A stretch of DNA of 7,444 nt from Bacillota bacterium. Lineage in GTDB: Bacteria > Bacillota_E > Sulfobacillia > Sulfobacillales > Sulfobacillaceae. The translations under genes and the position numbers were made by a program. The first letter of the stretch is position 1. The number at the start of each line of letters is the position of its first letter. The stretch covers positions 1 to 7,444 of the forward strand of contig JAKADJ010000104.1 in assembly GCA_021820645.1 (NCBI GenBank), given 5' to 3'. Under the pieces are notes generated by a model. That model made no database searches, was not told the origin of the DNA, and saw only the letters and a program-made list of their open reading frames with translations. Positions 1 through 5,720 of the stretch are shown here, piece after piece.

Positions 1-126
1 CCATTCTATACAACGCTCGAAAAATCCTTTTTGTGCCGCTGGGTTGCCTAAGGCAGATCCGATACGTTCGGCCATACTGGATCCGAAGGGGCCAGGCTTT
101 ATGGCATATGTCGCTACAACCAGGAG
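1..126 (-). CDS. Possible gene fragment running off the left edge
   Basis: An open minus-strand frame enters from a TGA at 129-127 and stays open to base 1, giving 42 codons. The translation looks protein-like: a hydrophobic start (LLVVATYAI), then KPGPFGSSMAERIGSALGNP, then a segment rich in aromatic and charged residues ending FFERCIEW at the window edge. An ATG at 75-73 lies in this frame but has no convincing ribosome site, so the true start is unclear and the upstream part may be lost. I do not recognise the family. The opposite strand and other frames read less like protein. Bases 127-322 hold nothing else I can support. Confidence 0.25.
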
Positions 127-322
127 TCACGGACTCCGTCCAGTCTTCGGGGGTCCCCGACATTGAGCTCGCGTCAGAGGGCAATTGGCGCAAAAGCGCC
201 GCATTTGGCCCGCAATGGAAGCCAAAGTAGAACCCCTCGATAATCCAGAATCCATTCCAATATGTGCTACGCGCAGTCTGACGGTCACAATGTCAACTGC
301 GTGCTATTCAGGAGGGATTGAG

Positions 323-1034
323 TTGAAAGACTTTGTGTTGCGGGCGTCAAACGTACGAATTCGTTTTCATGATTTTCCGGGAGGCGGCATACCGATCCTC
401 TTCATTCGCGGGCTAGGATGTGCCGTGTCGTTTGACGACCCTAACTTGGCCAGTCCGACCCCGCTTGCCGGGGCCGATGCATCTTCGTGGATTTACTGGG
501 CTCAGGCTATAGTGATAAGCTAGACGGTTTCGGATACACCGTGTCTGACCACGCCGACTATCCAATGGACTTTGTTGCGCCGCTTGGGGTAGATCGATTT
601 GGCCTGTTGGGTCATCGTCTTCGCGGTGCCGTGGCCCTATCTAGAGCCGATCGCAGTCGCCTGGCGTGGATCGGGTTAAGCGAGGCCAAGTTGGACAGCG
701 GCGATGGGGTTTTAAGTCGAGCCGTGGCGGCCTATACCGAGCGCGACTTTGTCGATCGAGGGTTTTACGAGATTATTGGGAAAAGCCGACAGGCCTCTAA
801 TGAAACATGGGCCGCTAGTCGTGCAGTTGCGTCTCCCGTGGCACTCTATCGCAGCGCTCAATCCGTGATCGCCGGGCAGCGTCCGCGTGGAAGGAGATTC
901 TCAGTTCGTTAGAATGCCCCAAAACATTTATCGTCGGTGAACACTCGTTGCCAGACCCAGACCCAGACCCAGACCTGCAGGTGTTAGACGATTACGGGGT
1001 CCACATTGGTGGCGTCTTGAGATGGATGCCGTGA
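323..1034 (+). pseudogene. Alpha/beta-hydrolase-fold protein, decayed
   Basis: Three consecutive frames together read as one alpha/beta hydrolase of about 235 residues. The start is TTG at 323, six bases after AGGAGGG (310-316). Frame 1 carries the first strand region and an oxyanion-type loop read as FIRGLGCA, where family members usually have HG. Near 470-474 the frame shifts by one base, and reading continues as VDLLGSGYSDKLDGFGYTVS. The nucleophile elbow, normally G-H-S-x-G-G, is GHRLRG here (610-627), so the catalytic serine is an arginine. A second one-base shift near 880-888 leads to WKEILSSLECPKTFIVGEHS with the likely acid-loop region. The frame then ends at TGA 1032-1034 without the final catalytic histidine segment. 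A CCAGAC repeat lies in the acid loop. The fold assignment is firm; the substrate cannot be told. The lost nucleophile plus two shifts argue for real decay rather than sequencing error. Confidence 0.8.
951..974 (+). repeat. Four tandem CCAGAC units
   Basis: Four perfect head-to-tail copies of the hexamer CCAGAC, followed by one further C. In the hydrolase pseudogene frame they encode a Pro-Asp run (PDPDPDPD) where related hydrolases have a short loop near the catalytic acid. A hexamer array does not change frame, so it could have expanded by replication slippage before or after the gene died. Confidence 0.9.
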
Positions 1035-1193
1035 TACGCCCTGATAAAGACTATGGATAGGACCCATCTTCGGGTGAGGGGGTTAACTGCCGCAGTATTT
1101 GGAGGGGTAGCCCAAAGCGACCGCCATTGACCCACTCCCAACCATCGGTTTCGCCTCGAAGGAAATTCCTGAGTCGTTGTCGATCCTCATCAC

Positions 1194-1748
1194 TTAGGGG
1201 ATGGTCAACATGTGCCAAATGTCCGCATACTGCACCACCAGTCCATCCCCCCGCACGACCAGTTCTGCTTGATACCCGCTGTCCAGCGACTGGTACAGAT
1301 AACGGTGTTCGGCGATCCGGGTATATCGTTGATGCGCGGGCACTACGGACAATATCGGAAATTGCACCCACGCCGCCACCAAATCCCGAGATTCCCCTAC
1401 AGCTAAATCAAAACGACGAAGGGGTAAGGTGTTTGTCGCCGGCGTGATCCCGATGTCCACATCCGTGGCGTCGGCCAGGTCTGGCCGCGCAATGCCATCG
1501 ACTTTCCACAAATCAGATTGGCTACGGTCGAGGTGAAGATGTCGGTGGCCCGTATCGGACCAAAAATGGATGCGGACCCCTTGCGTGACCTGGTCCGCGC
1601 CGACCCGGACCCGATATCTCACTCGCCCCAGGATTCCGTTCATATCGCCCACCACCTCCCCACGCAAGACGACTTCACGGTCGTCGGCCCATTGGAAAAA
1701 CTCGAGCAGGGGGCGGTCAACACATTGCCACAAGACAGTCTGACTCAC
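1194..1748 (-). CDS. Putative glycolipid-binding protein (DUF1089 / PF06475 type)
   Basis: An intact 184-residue protein starting at GTG 1748. Residues 3-8 (QTVLWQ) match the usual start of this family, whose members commonly open with a TVLWR-like strand. The family core is clear: DVDIGITPATNTLPLRR at 96-112, AAWVQFP at 125-131, QRYTRI at 140-145 and DGLVVQY at 168-174. Length is typical for the family. The fold is a beta-rich barrel and the glycolipid-binding name is a database label; the biochemical role is poorly known. No signal peptide or membrane segment is seen, so it is probably cytoplasmic. The GTG overlaps the TGA of the preceding short frame by four bases (GTGA), and GGAGG lies about ten bases upstream, suggesting translational coupling. 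Downstream, another frame at 1051-1187 contains a protein-like stretch (DEDRQRLRNFL) that could be a residue of an older, longer C-terminus. Confidence 0.85.
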   Translation of the reverse strand: MSQTVLWQCVDRPLLEFFQWADDREVVLRGEVVGDMNGILGRVRYRVRVGADQVTQGVRIHFWSDTGHRHLHLDRSQSDLWKVDGIARPDLADATDVDIGITPATNTLPLRRFDLAVGESRDLVAAWVQFPILSVVPAHQRYTRIAEHRYLYQSLDSGYQAELVVRGDGLVVQYADIWHMLTIP

Positions 1749-1810
1749 GCCGCGACCACCTCCACTTTGATCTGCTCAGGGTCCTCTCCGCCCCTCTTGT
1801 TTGTCGACAT
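1745..1810 (-). CDS. 21-residue ORF with strong ribosome site, coupled to the next gene
   Basis: ATG at 1810-1808 is preceded by GGAGGAGA (1822-1815) at good spacing, and the frame ends at TGA 1747-1745, overlapping the GTG of the glycolipid-binding gene by four bases. The peptide is polar at first (MSTNKRGGEDPEQ) and ends in KVEVVAA. It lies in the same frame as the 5' part of the upstream VOC reading frame, so it may be the tail of that damaged gene rather than a gene of its own. The strong ribosome site and GTGA overlap would also suit a short leader that feeds ribosomes to the downstream start. No homologue is recognised. Confidence 0.35.
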   Translation of the reverse strand: MSTNKRGGEDPEQIKVEVVAA

Positions 1811-2116
1811 GACGTCTCCTCCATCTGCTCTGTGCCGAGCATCAATCGAAACCGCGGATGGGCAATCCCGCGATGGGAACCGGTGTGAAACTCCAAGAGG
1901 AGGCCATCCGTATCGCACTGGTAAATGGAAGGAGCCTCCGCTGGCTGGGTTTCGGTCACGATCCGACACCACTAGCAACCCGGTTGCCTCCAGTCGCTTG
2001 CGCATCCGCACGAGGTCCTCTGAGCCAACCGTGAGGGCAACATGGTCACTGAGGGGTTCGGCCTTGATTCCCCCAAAAAGGCCGAGCCCTGAAACGTCGG
2101 AATGGTGCACTCGCAA
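1745..2116 (-). pseudogene. VOC / glyoxalase-type protein, frameshifted C-terminal half
   Basis: The frame opening at TTG 2116 reads VHHSDVSGLGLFGG, then SDHVALTVGSEDLVRMRKRL and VVSDRDRN. This is the start of a vicinal-oxygen-chelate beta-alpha-beta module, with an HVALTV metal-site-type strand followed by the helix of the fold. The closing strands of the module appear only in another frame, as SIYQCDTDGLLLEFHTG. The family signature D-x-D-G-L-x-x-E is therefore split by an extra base (or a two-base loss) near 1927-1934. The first half of a normal VOC protein (about 120-300 residues) is not found upstream: a TGA closes the frame just before 2116. The enzyme class (dioxygenase, lyase or resistance protein) cannot be decided. 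Gene order suggests it once led the glycolipid-binding gene in one transcript. Confidence 0.65.
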
Positions 2117-2393
2117 GGATAATCATACTAGTGCTCGCGTCTTAGGTGCAACATCCCAAAAACGGCGCCAAAGCGGCACAAGGACACGAATATACATCTT
2201 AAAACGAGAAGGGATGAAGATCTTTCGTCGCCCTGTAGAAAAAGTGCAGGAGAGTCCTATTTATTGGATGGATCCCAATAAAGCGTACGACAACGATTCG
2301 TTATTGTTTTTTGGGATTTAGGGGTATAGCCGGCCTCGATAGTCGCTGTTCAAGACACGGGCCCAAGAAATGTTGACGACTTCATCACTCCTA

Positions 2394-2582
2394 TCAATCG
2401 CCGTACACGGTCGACACGATCTCGTTGTCGCAAGGTACACATCGAAACGGGATGCGGTGCGCGATGGGTAAGTACGCCAAATGGTCCATCAGAGAAAGTC
2501 CAAAACCTTCGTTATTGAAACGCTCTCCGTATGTGTCAGTCACCTCATAAAAATGGCGTGATTTGAGTTGCAGAACCGTGTT
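2394..2582 (-). pseudogene. Unrecognised protein fragment
   Basis: A minus-strand frame is open from after TAA 2585-2583 to TGA 2396-2394 and gives 62 protein-like residues, including HFYEVTDTYGERFNNEGFGL and later YLPIAHRIPFRCVPCDNEIV. It has no good start or ribosome site, so the N-terminus is missing or damaged. Immediately after its stop another minus frame (2392-2321) continues with SDEVVNISWARVLNSDYRG before a TAA, which suggests a frameshift inside a longer gene. I do not recognise the family. It is called because residue composition and spacing look like a real protein, and the plus strand here offers nothing better. Bases 2117-2320 hold only weak short frames. Confidence 0.35.
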
Positions 2583-2590
2583 TTAAAACA
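2579..2590. repeat. 12-bp perfect palindrome upstream of the serine recombinase
   Basis: TGTTTTAAAACA reads the same on both strands. Outside it, GCAG (2570-2573) and CTGC (2594-2597) add an imperfect outer arm. It lies about 60 bases before the recombinase start. Serine recombinases act on short dyad core sites and often regulate their own promoter, so a crossover core or operator is possible, but nothing in the sequence proves this. Confidence 0.4.
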
Positions 2591-2650
2591 GGGCTGCCGA
2601 ATTCGACTCGGAGGATGAGATTTGCAACACTCGGACCGGAGGGATGTCTC

Positions 2651-3208
2651 ATGTTAATTGGGTATGCACGAGTCTCGACGACCGACCAGACCATGGCGCT
2701 ACAAGAAGATGCTCTGAAACAGGTAGGCTGCGACCAGAGTTTTCGTGATGTGGTTTCCGGGGCTACAACCGAGCGGCCCGGACTTTCCGAGGCACTTACC
2801 TATGCGCCCGCCGAGGCGACGCGCTGGTTGTGTGGAAACTCGACCGGTTAGGACGGTCCCTGGCCCACCTAATCCAACTCGTCGAGGAGTTGAAGGGCCG
2901 GGGTATTGGCCTGAAGAGTCTTCAAGAGCAAATTGACACAGCCACCGCGGGCGGCCAACCGCTCTTTCATATTCGGTACTCTGGCGCAATTTGAACGGGC
3001 TCTCATCCGCGAGCGAACCCAAGCCGGACTGGCCGCTGCGCGGGATCGAGGTCGAGTGGGTGGGTGCCCTAAGCAACTATCGCCGGCACAGATCCGTATG
3101 GCCCAGCAATTGCTCACGAATTCGGATATGACGACCCAGCAGGTGGCTGATGCGCTACACGTATCGCGAACCACTTTGTATCGGGCCCTTAAGCGGGCAG
3201 AGCCGTAG
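2651..3208 (+). pseudogene. Serine recombinase (resolvase/invertase family), frameshifted
   Basis: The start is ATG 2651, seven bases after GGAGGG (2638-2643). The N-terminus MLIGYARVSTTDQ carries the family motif, with nucleophile Ser9 and Arg7. The frame breaks near 2804-2809 (consistent with two extra C or one lost base) and continues in the next frame as ALVVWKLDRLGRSLAHLIQL, the conserved VWKLDRLGRS block, through to GGQPLF. A second break near 2960-2970, best explained by loss of two T in a T run, leads to FGTLAQFERALIRERTQAGL, the conserved long-helix region. The C-terminal helix-turn-helix (MTTQQVADALHVSRTTLYRA) follows and the frame stops at 3208. The restored length of about 185 residues is normal for small Tn3-resolvase/Hin-type enzymes. 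No transposase or clear res site is seen beside it, so its parent element is unknown. It is almost certainly inactive. Confidence 0.88.
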
Positions 3209-3325
3209 GATGGTCGGACTTGTTGTCAGTGGGAGTATACCGAAACCCAGTAATAGCAAGAAATTTTTGGACATGATTTGGGTTCTTATCTTGCGGTACC
3301 GTACTCTCGAGGTGAGGCAAGGCCA

Positions 3326-3561
3326 ATGGAATTCCCATTCGATCCCGACGGTGAATTAACAGGGTACTGGGTAGATCGGTGGCTTCACCATCGGAGGCTG
3401 CGCGGGGCGACCGGCCGAGAACTGATCCGTGATGCACGAAGATTGGCCCACGCCGTGTAACGTCATGACGCAACCGACTTTACCCTACAGGATTTTCTGG
3501 CGTTTGTCAGCGGCGGGCGGGATTAAATGCCTCGCTGTCCCCGGTGACGACGCAGAGGTGA
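3326..3561 (+). pseudogene. Tyrosine recombinase N-terminal (core-binding) remnant
   Basis: ATG 3326 follows GAGGTGAGG (3309-3317) at eight bases. The frame reads ELTGYWVDRWLHHRRLRGAT and RELIRDARRLAHAV, then an in-frame TAA (3458-3460), then HDATDFTLQDFLAFVSGG to a second TAA (3524-3526). One frame over, GLNASLSPVTTQR follows to TGA 3559-3561. This order matches the SAM-like core-binding domain of XerC/D-type recombinases and phage integrases: a first helix, the S/T-x-x-T-x-x-x-Y-type helix, an 'It..df..fl' helix, and the 'LSP.T..R' helix that precedes the catalytic domain. No catalytic domain with R..H-x-x-R..Y is found downstream. The assignment rests on pattern only and could be wrong in detail. 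The spacing just after the serine recombinase suggests a mobile-element remnant. Confidence 0.45.
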
Positions 3562-3622
3562 TGGCGAAGGCGGCCCGGCCTAACTGTGACGACATGGACA
3601 ACAAAGAGCACGGCCCCAACCG

Positions 3623-4203
3623 CTATTGCCAGTCGGTCGCAGAGTCGGACTCGTAAAGAGCCGTTACCTTGCCTCCCTCGAACCTCCGCACTGCATCGCG
3701 AACCTTCGAATCGAGCAGGTCAGGGACCGCAAGCGTCCGCTAGACGTCTTGGCGATCGACTCAATCCGTATGTAGCGGTGGCCATACTTCTCAGCGTAGT
3801 CCGCTTGTCCCCGCAGTTTGGCCTTCGCATTGGCCAGGTGGTCTCCATGCGGGTCGACGATGGATGCAGCGAGGCTGCCATCGTCGCGGCGAGAGATGAT
3901 AATGAAGTCCACTTGGAGCGAGGCCCATTTTTCAGCGTCGTCCTGGTAGGCAATCCGAATTGTGGATGGGGCGGCCCATGGCGGGTTGCGATACCAAGCA
4001 ACGAACGACGGTCGCTTCAACTCAATCTCGATGACAGTGGTCTCTCATTCAAGGGGCTTGGCCGGAAACCTTCCCGCGTTGTCAGAGTATAGGTGGCGTA
4101 CCGAGGGATTAGCAACCGTTTCCTGCGTCGCCTTCCAAATCATTTCGGCCAAACGGCGTTCACGTGGGTCGGGGGCAGTAGGTGCTTCTGCGGCAGTTGG
4201 GAG
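3623..4203 (-). pseudogene. C-terminal remnant of a DEAD/DEAH helicase-nuclease (type III restriction related)
   Basis: Reading leftward from 4203, one frame gives DPRERRLAEMIWKATQETVA and SVRHLYSDNAGRFPAK. An in-frame TGA (4047-4045) replaces what is probably a tryptophan. The frame then continues as ETTVIEIELKRPSFVAWYRN, DFIIISRRDDGSLAASIVDP and HGDHLANAKAKLRGQADYAE. Near 3727-3730 one base is lost, and the last part reads DLLDSKVRDAVRRFEGGKVT and ALYES, ending at TAG 3625-3623. The FVAWYRNP, IVDPHG and KLRG-x-A-x-x-AEKY blocks are typical of the C-terminal nuclease-like region of large DEAD/DEAH-box proteins related to type III restriction subunits. Such proteins are usually near 900 residues or more; only about 190 remain here, with no helicase motifs in the window. 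A nonsense codon, a frameshift and a missing N-terminus make it a dead fragment. It hints that a defence gene once stood here. Confidence 0.7.
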
Positions 4204-4464
4204 CTAGAACGTCTTTTCACTTCGAGATCTCGCCTTGTCGACGAATCGTCGATTAAGACAATGCTGACGGGGCGCTTCGATCGGAAGTTGTCGTGTAAGA
4301 CGCGGTGTACGTACCTGTTCAACGGTTGCTTCCGTGTGGCGAGGTGGATTGGCCCGCATAACGCACAGAAGATCATCTACTTCGGTCAGATACTCGTCCG
4401 GCATGCCGGTCAGATCAAAGAGGTCTACGGGATCGACGATATTGAAGAGATGAAGAACGGTCAT
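4204..4464 (-). pseudogene. Hypothetical small protein, frameshifted
   Basis: From ATG 4464 the frame reads TVLHLFNIVDPVDLFDLTGM, then PDEYLTEVDDLLCVMRANPP and ATVEQV. After a shift near 4312-4320, the likely true continuation is VHRVLHDNFRSKRPVS in another frame, while the original frame runs into TAG 4206-4204. A D-P-x-x-L start, a P-D-E-Y-x-x-E-V block and a final helix ending in F are the layout of small uncharacterised proteins in many bacteria, but I cannot name a family. The start may lie further up: GAGGAG sits six bases before an in-frame ATT (the codon after GCG), so a lost GTG start there is possible. It lies directly upstream of the helicase fragment on the same strand. Confidence 0.45.
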
Positions 4465-4537
4465 CCGTAGGTCGTGGTCAATCGCGCTCTCCTCAGGTGC
4501 GCATAATAAGTCAGACCCTATGGGGGCCGACAGGCTT

Positions 4538-4546
4538 AGTATACCA
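4538..4546 (-). promoter_or_regulatory. Possible extended -10 promoter for the hypothetical gene
   Basis: On the minus strand TGGTATACT is an extended -10 element (TGn-TATACT), about 75 bases before ATG 4464. No clear -35 is seen at 17 bases, which extended -10 promoters can do without. A single short match like this can arise by chance. Confidence 0.3.
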
Positions 4547-4701
4547 GAAGATGAATGGCCACCGCCCATCCAAGTCCAAGTACGGGCATCGGTGGATGTC
4601 ATGCCGTCGTCGTGATCAAATGAATTCCGAGGACCTTGTTCCATTGAGGAAGGCATTCCTTGTGTTGATATCCCGCTTAATCAATTCGTGTTATAGTGAA
4701 A

Positions 4702-4818
4702 ATGGTTACGCGGGACGATGTTTGTGGCGAGCTGTATGGGTACAGAACCATGCATGACAATAGAAACGACCGATTTTTATTTGTGGAAGTGATATTTGGC
4801 CGTGGTCTGATGCAATAA
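4702..4818 (+). CDS. Possible 38-residue small ORF
   Basis: ATG 4702 to TAA 4818 encodes a short, charged, plausible peptide (MVTRDDVCGELYGYR at the start, FLFVEVIFGRGLMQ at the end). It has no ribosome site. TGTTATAGT (4689-4697), an extended -10-like element, sits directly upstream, so any transcript would be nearly leaderless. It could equally be a fragment of a lost gene upstream of the toxin operon. Support is weak. Confidence 0.2.
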   Translation: MVTRDDVCGELYGYRTMHDNRNDRFLFVEVIFGRGLMQ

Positions 4819-4852
4819 AAATTACAACAAAAAACTCAATGGGACTAGCACA

Positions 4853-4883
4853 TTGTATAACTTATTTGATATAAATAGAGGGG
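4853..4883 (+). promoter_or_regulatory. AT-rich promoter region and ribosome site of the toxin operon
   Basis: The 60 bases 4801-4860 contain only 20 G or C. TATAAA (4870-4875) and TATAAC (4856-4861) are -10-like, but neither has a good -35 at standard spacing. GAGGGG (4878-4883) is the ribosome site for the toxin, ten bases before TTG 4894. The exact promoter cannot be fixed from sequence. Confidence 0.4.
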
Positions 4884-4900
4884 CAACAAAAAGTTGCAAC
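4883..4900. promoter_or_regulatory. Nested inverted repeat over the toxin start codon
   Basis: GCAAC (4883-4887) and GTTGC (4893-4897) are perfect inverted repeats around AAAAA. GTTGCAAC (4893-4900) is itself an 8-bp palindrome overlapping the right arm. The toxin TTG (4894-4896) lies inside. This could be an operator for the HTH antitoxin or an mRNA hairpin that limits toxin translation. Confidence 0.45.
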
Positions 4901-5256
4901 GTTCGGACACTTGCTTTGTTAAGATAGCAGCTTTCGATAAAGCCGTTAACAAGCTCAGAGAACCTGGAAGAGCACGTGTTTTAAGTCGAGCAAACGAGTT
5001 CGAACAAGTCTGGAAAAAGAGCCGTTCGGATGAAGACATTCCGCCAGGATTTTGCCTTGACCAGTTGGCACACCGTCAGGGGAGGTATCGTGTAGTTGAA
5101 ATTCGCGTCGCTGCTTGGCGTATCGCCTTGATGATTCTCGAAGATGTTTCCCGGGCATACTGGATTCATACGTGGCGAAAGACCGGTGCACGTAACCCCC
5201 AAGATGTGGATTTGGCGGTTGATCGGGCGAAGACTCTATACGAACACTTTAGGTAG
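4894..5256 (+). CDS. HigB/Gp49-like toxin (RelE superfamily)
   Basis: A 120-residue protein. TTG 4894 is the only usable start because a TAG closes the frame at 4876-4878; GAGGGG lies ten bases upstream. The central and C-terminal parts fit phage Gp49-like / HigB toxins: a GRYRVVEIRVAAWRIALMIL beta-sheet core (residues 63-82), then IHTWRKTGARNPQDVDLAVD (91-110), matching the family's 'H-x-F-x-K-K-t...P..eI..A..R' ending. Family members are ribosome-dependent mRNA interferases that are neutralised by the antitoxin. The gene stands first, 16 bases before its antitoxin partner, which is the usual order for HigBA-type pairs. It is intact and lower in G+C than the left half of the window, suggesting recent gain. 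Family placement is confident; mRNA cleavage is inferred. Confidence 0.8.
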   Translation: MQRSDTCFVKIAAFDKAVNKLREPGRARVLSRANEFEQVWKKSRSDEDIPPGFCLDQLAHRQGRYRVVEIRVAAWRIALMILEDVSRAYWIHTWRKTGARNPQDVDLAVDRAKTLYEHFR

Positions 5257-5272
5257 TGAGGAGACAGGACTT

Positions 5273-5719
5273 ATGGAAAATGAAGATTTGTTCCAAGTCA
5301 CAGGAACTATACAAGACGCTCTCGGTGACATTAAATCAGAAGCGGCGAAATTACAAATACTAAAAGACCACTTTCTCACAAGTGCTATGGTTGCGTTGTT
5401 TGAGGCCCGAAGAGGAGCCGGATTAAGTCAGGAAGAAGTCGCTGGGTTAATGGGGACATCTCAACCAGCGGTGGCTCGATGGGAACATGATTTAGAAGGC
5501 AGCATATCTCTTAGACGTTACGTGGACTTTGCGATTGCCTGCGGAGTCTTCCCTAAAGACATAACGCTTGAGCCCATCCATACCCGAACGCAAGGATATT
5601 TCCAAGATCTGTTCTACAACTTTGATAACAATGACTTAGATGTGGAACTTCGAGTGCAATCGTATCCAACAGGAAACGGCGACATAGAGCAAAGCGATGT
5701 CATTGCGAGTGCGGCATAA
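5273..5719 (+). CDS. XRE-family HigA-like antitoxin with long aromatic C-terminal tail
   Basis: ATG 5273 follows TGAGGAGA (5257-5264) eight bases downstream of the ribosome site. The 148-residue product has an N-terminal helical region, then a Cro/C1-type helix-turn-helix at about residues 38-90: LSQEEVAGLMGTSQPAVARW (51-70), with TSQPAVARWE as the recognition helix. This matches antitoxins that bind the toxin and repress the operon. After the HTH comes a tail of about 45 residues with a cluster of aromatics (Y109, F110, F114, Y115, F117) and an acidic stretch (DNNDLDVEL). Simple HigA proteins are often nearer 100 residues, so the tail is an addition. In toxin-antitoxin-chaperone loci such tails bind the chaperone; here that is only an analogy. 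The stop TAA (5717-5719) lies one base before the next ATG. Confidence 0.82.
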   Translation: MENEDLFQVTGTIQDALGDIKSEAAKLQILKDHFLTSAMVALFEARRGAGLSQEEVAGLMGTSQPAVARWEHDLEGSISLRRYVDFAIACGVFPKDITLEPIHTRTQGYFQDLFYNFDNNDLDVELRVQSYPTGNGDIEQSDVIASAA

Positions 5720-5720
5720 C

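Noticed and set aside
1061..1076. ACCC-ATCTTC-GGGT stem between convergent genes as a terminator
   Set aside because: Only a four-base stem and no T run on either strand.
1051..1193. Minus-strand frame tail with DEDRQRLRNFLRGETDGWEW after the glycolipid-binding stop
   Set aside because: It reads like protein but has no start of its own, and the family normally ends where the glycolipid-binding gene stops. Kept only as a note in that gene's entry.
1518..2321. A 267-codon plus-strand open frame, the longest in the window
   Set aside because: Its product is low-complexity (rich in Ser, Arg, Thr, Pro) and it is antisense to the recognisable glycolipid-binding and VOC genes, so it is a shadow frame.
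2651..3208. Programmed frameshifting in the serine recombinase
   Set aside because: There are two separate shifts in different directions and no slippery heptamer of the kind used by insertion sequences; decay is simpler.
3586..4092. A 168-codon plus-strand open frame
   Set aside because: It lies antisense to the helicase-nuclease remnant, which has clear family blocks; the plus-strand product has none.
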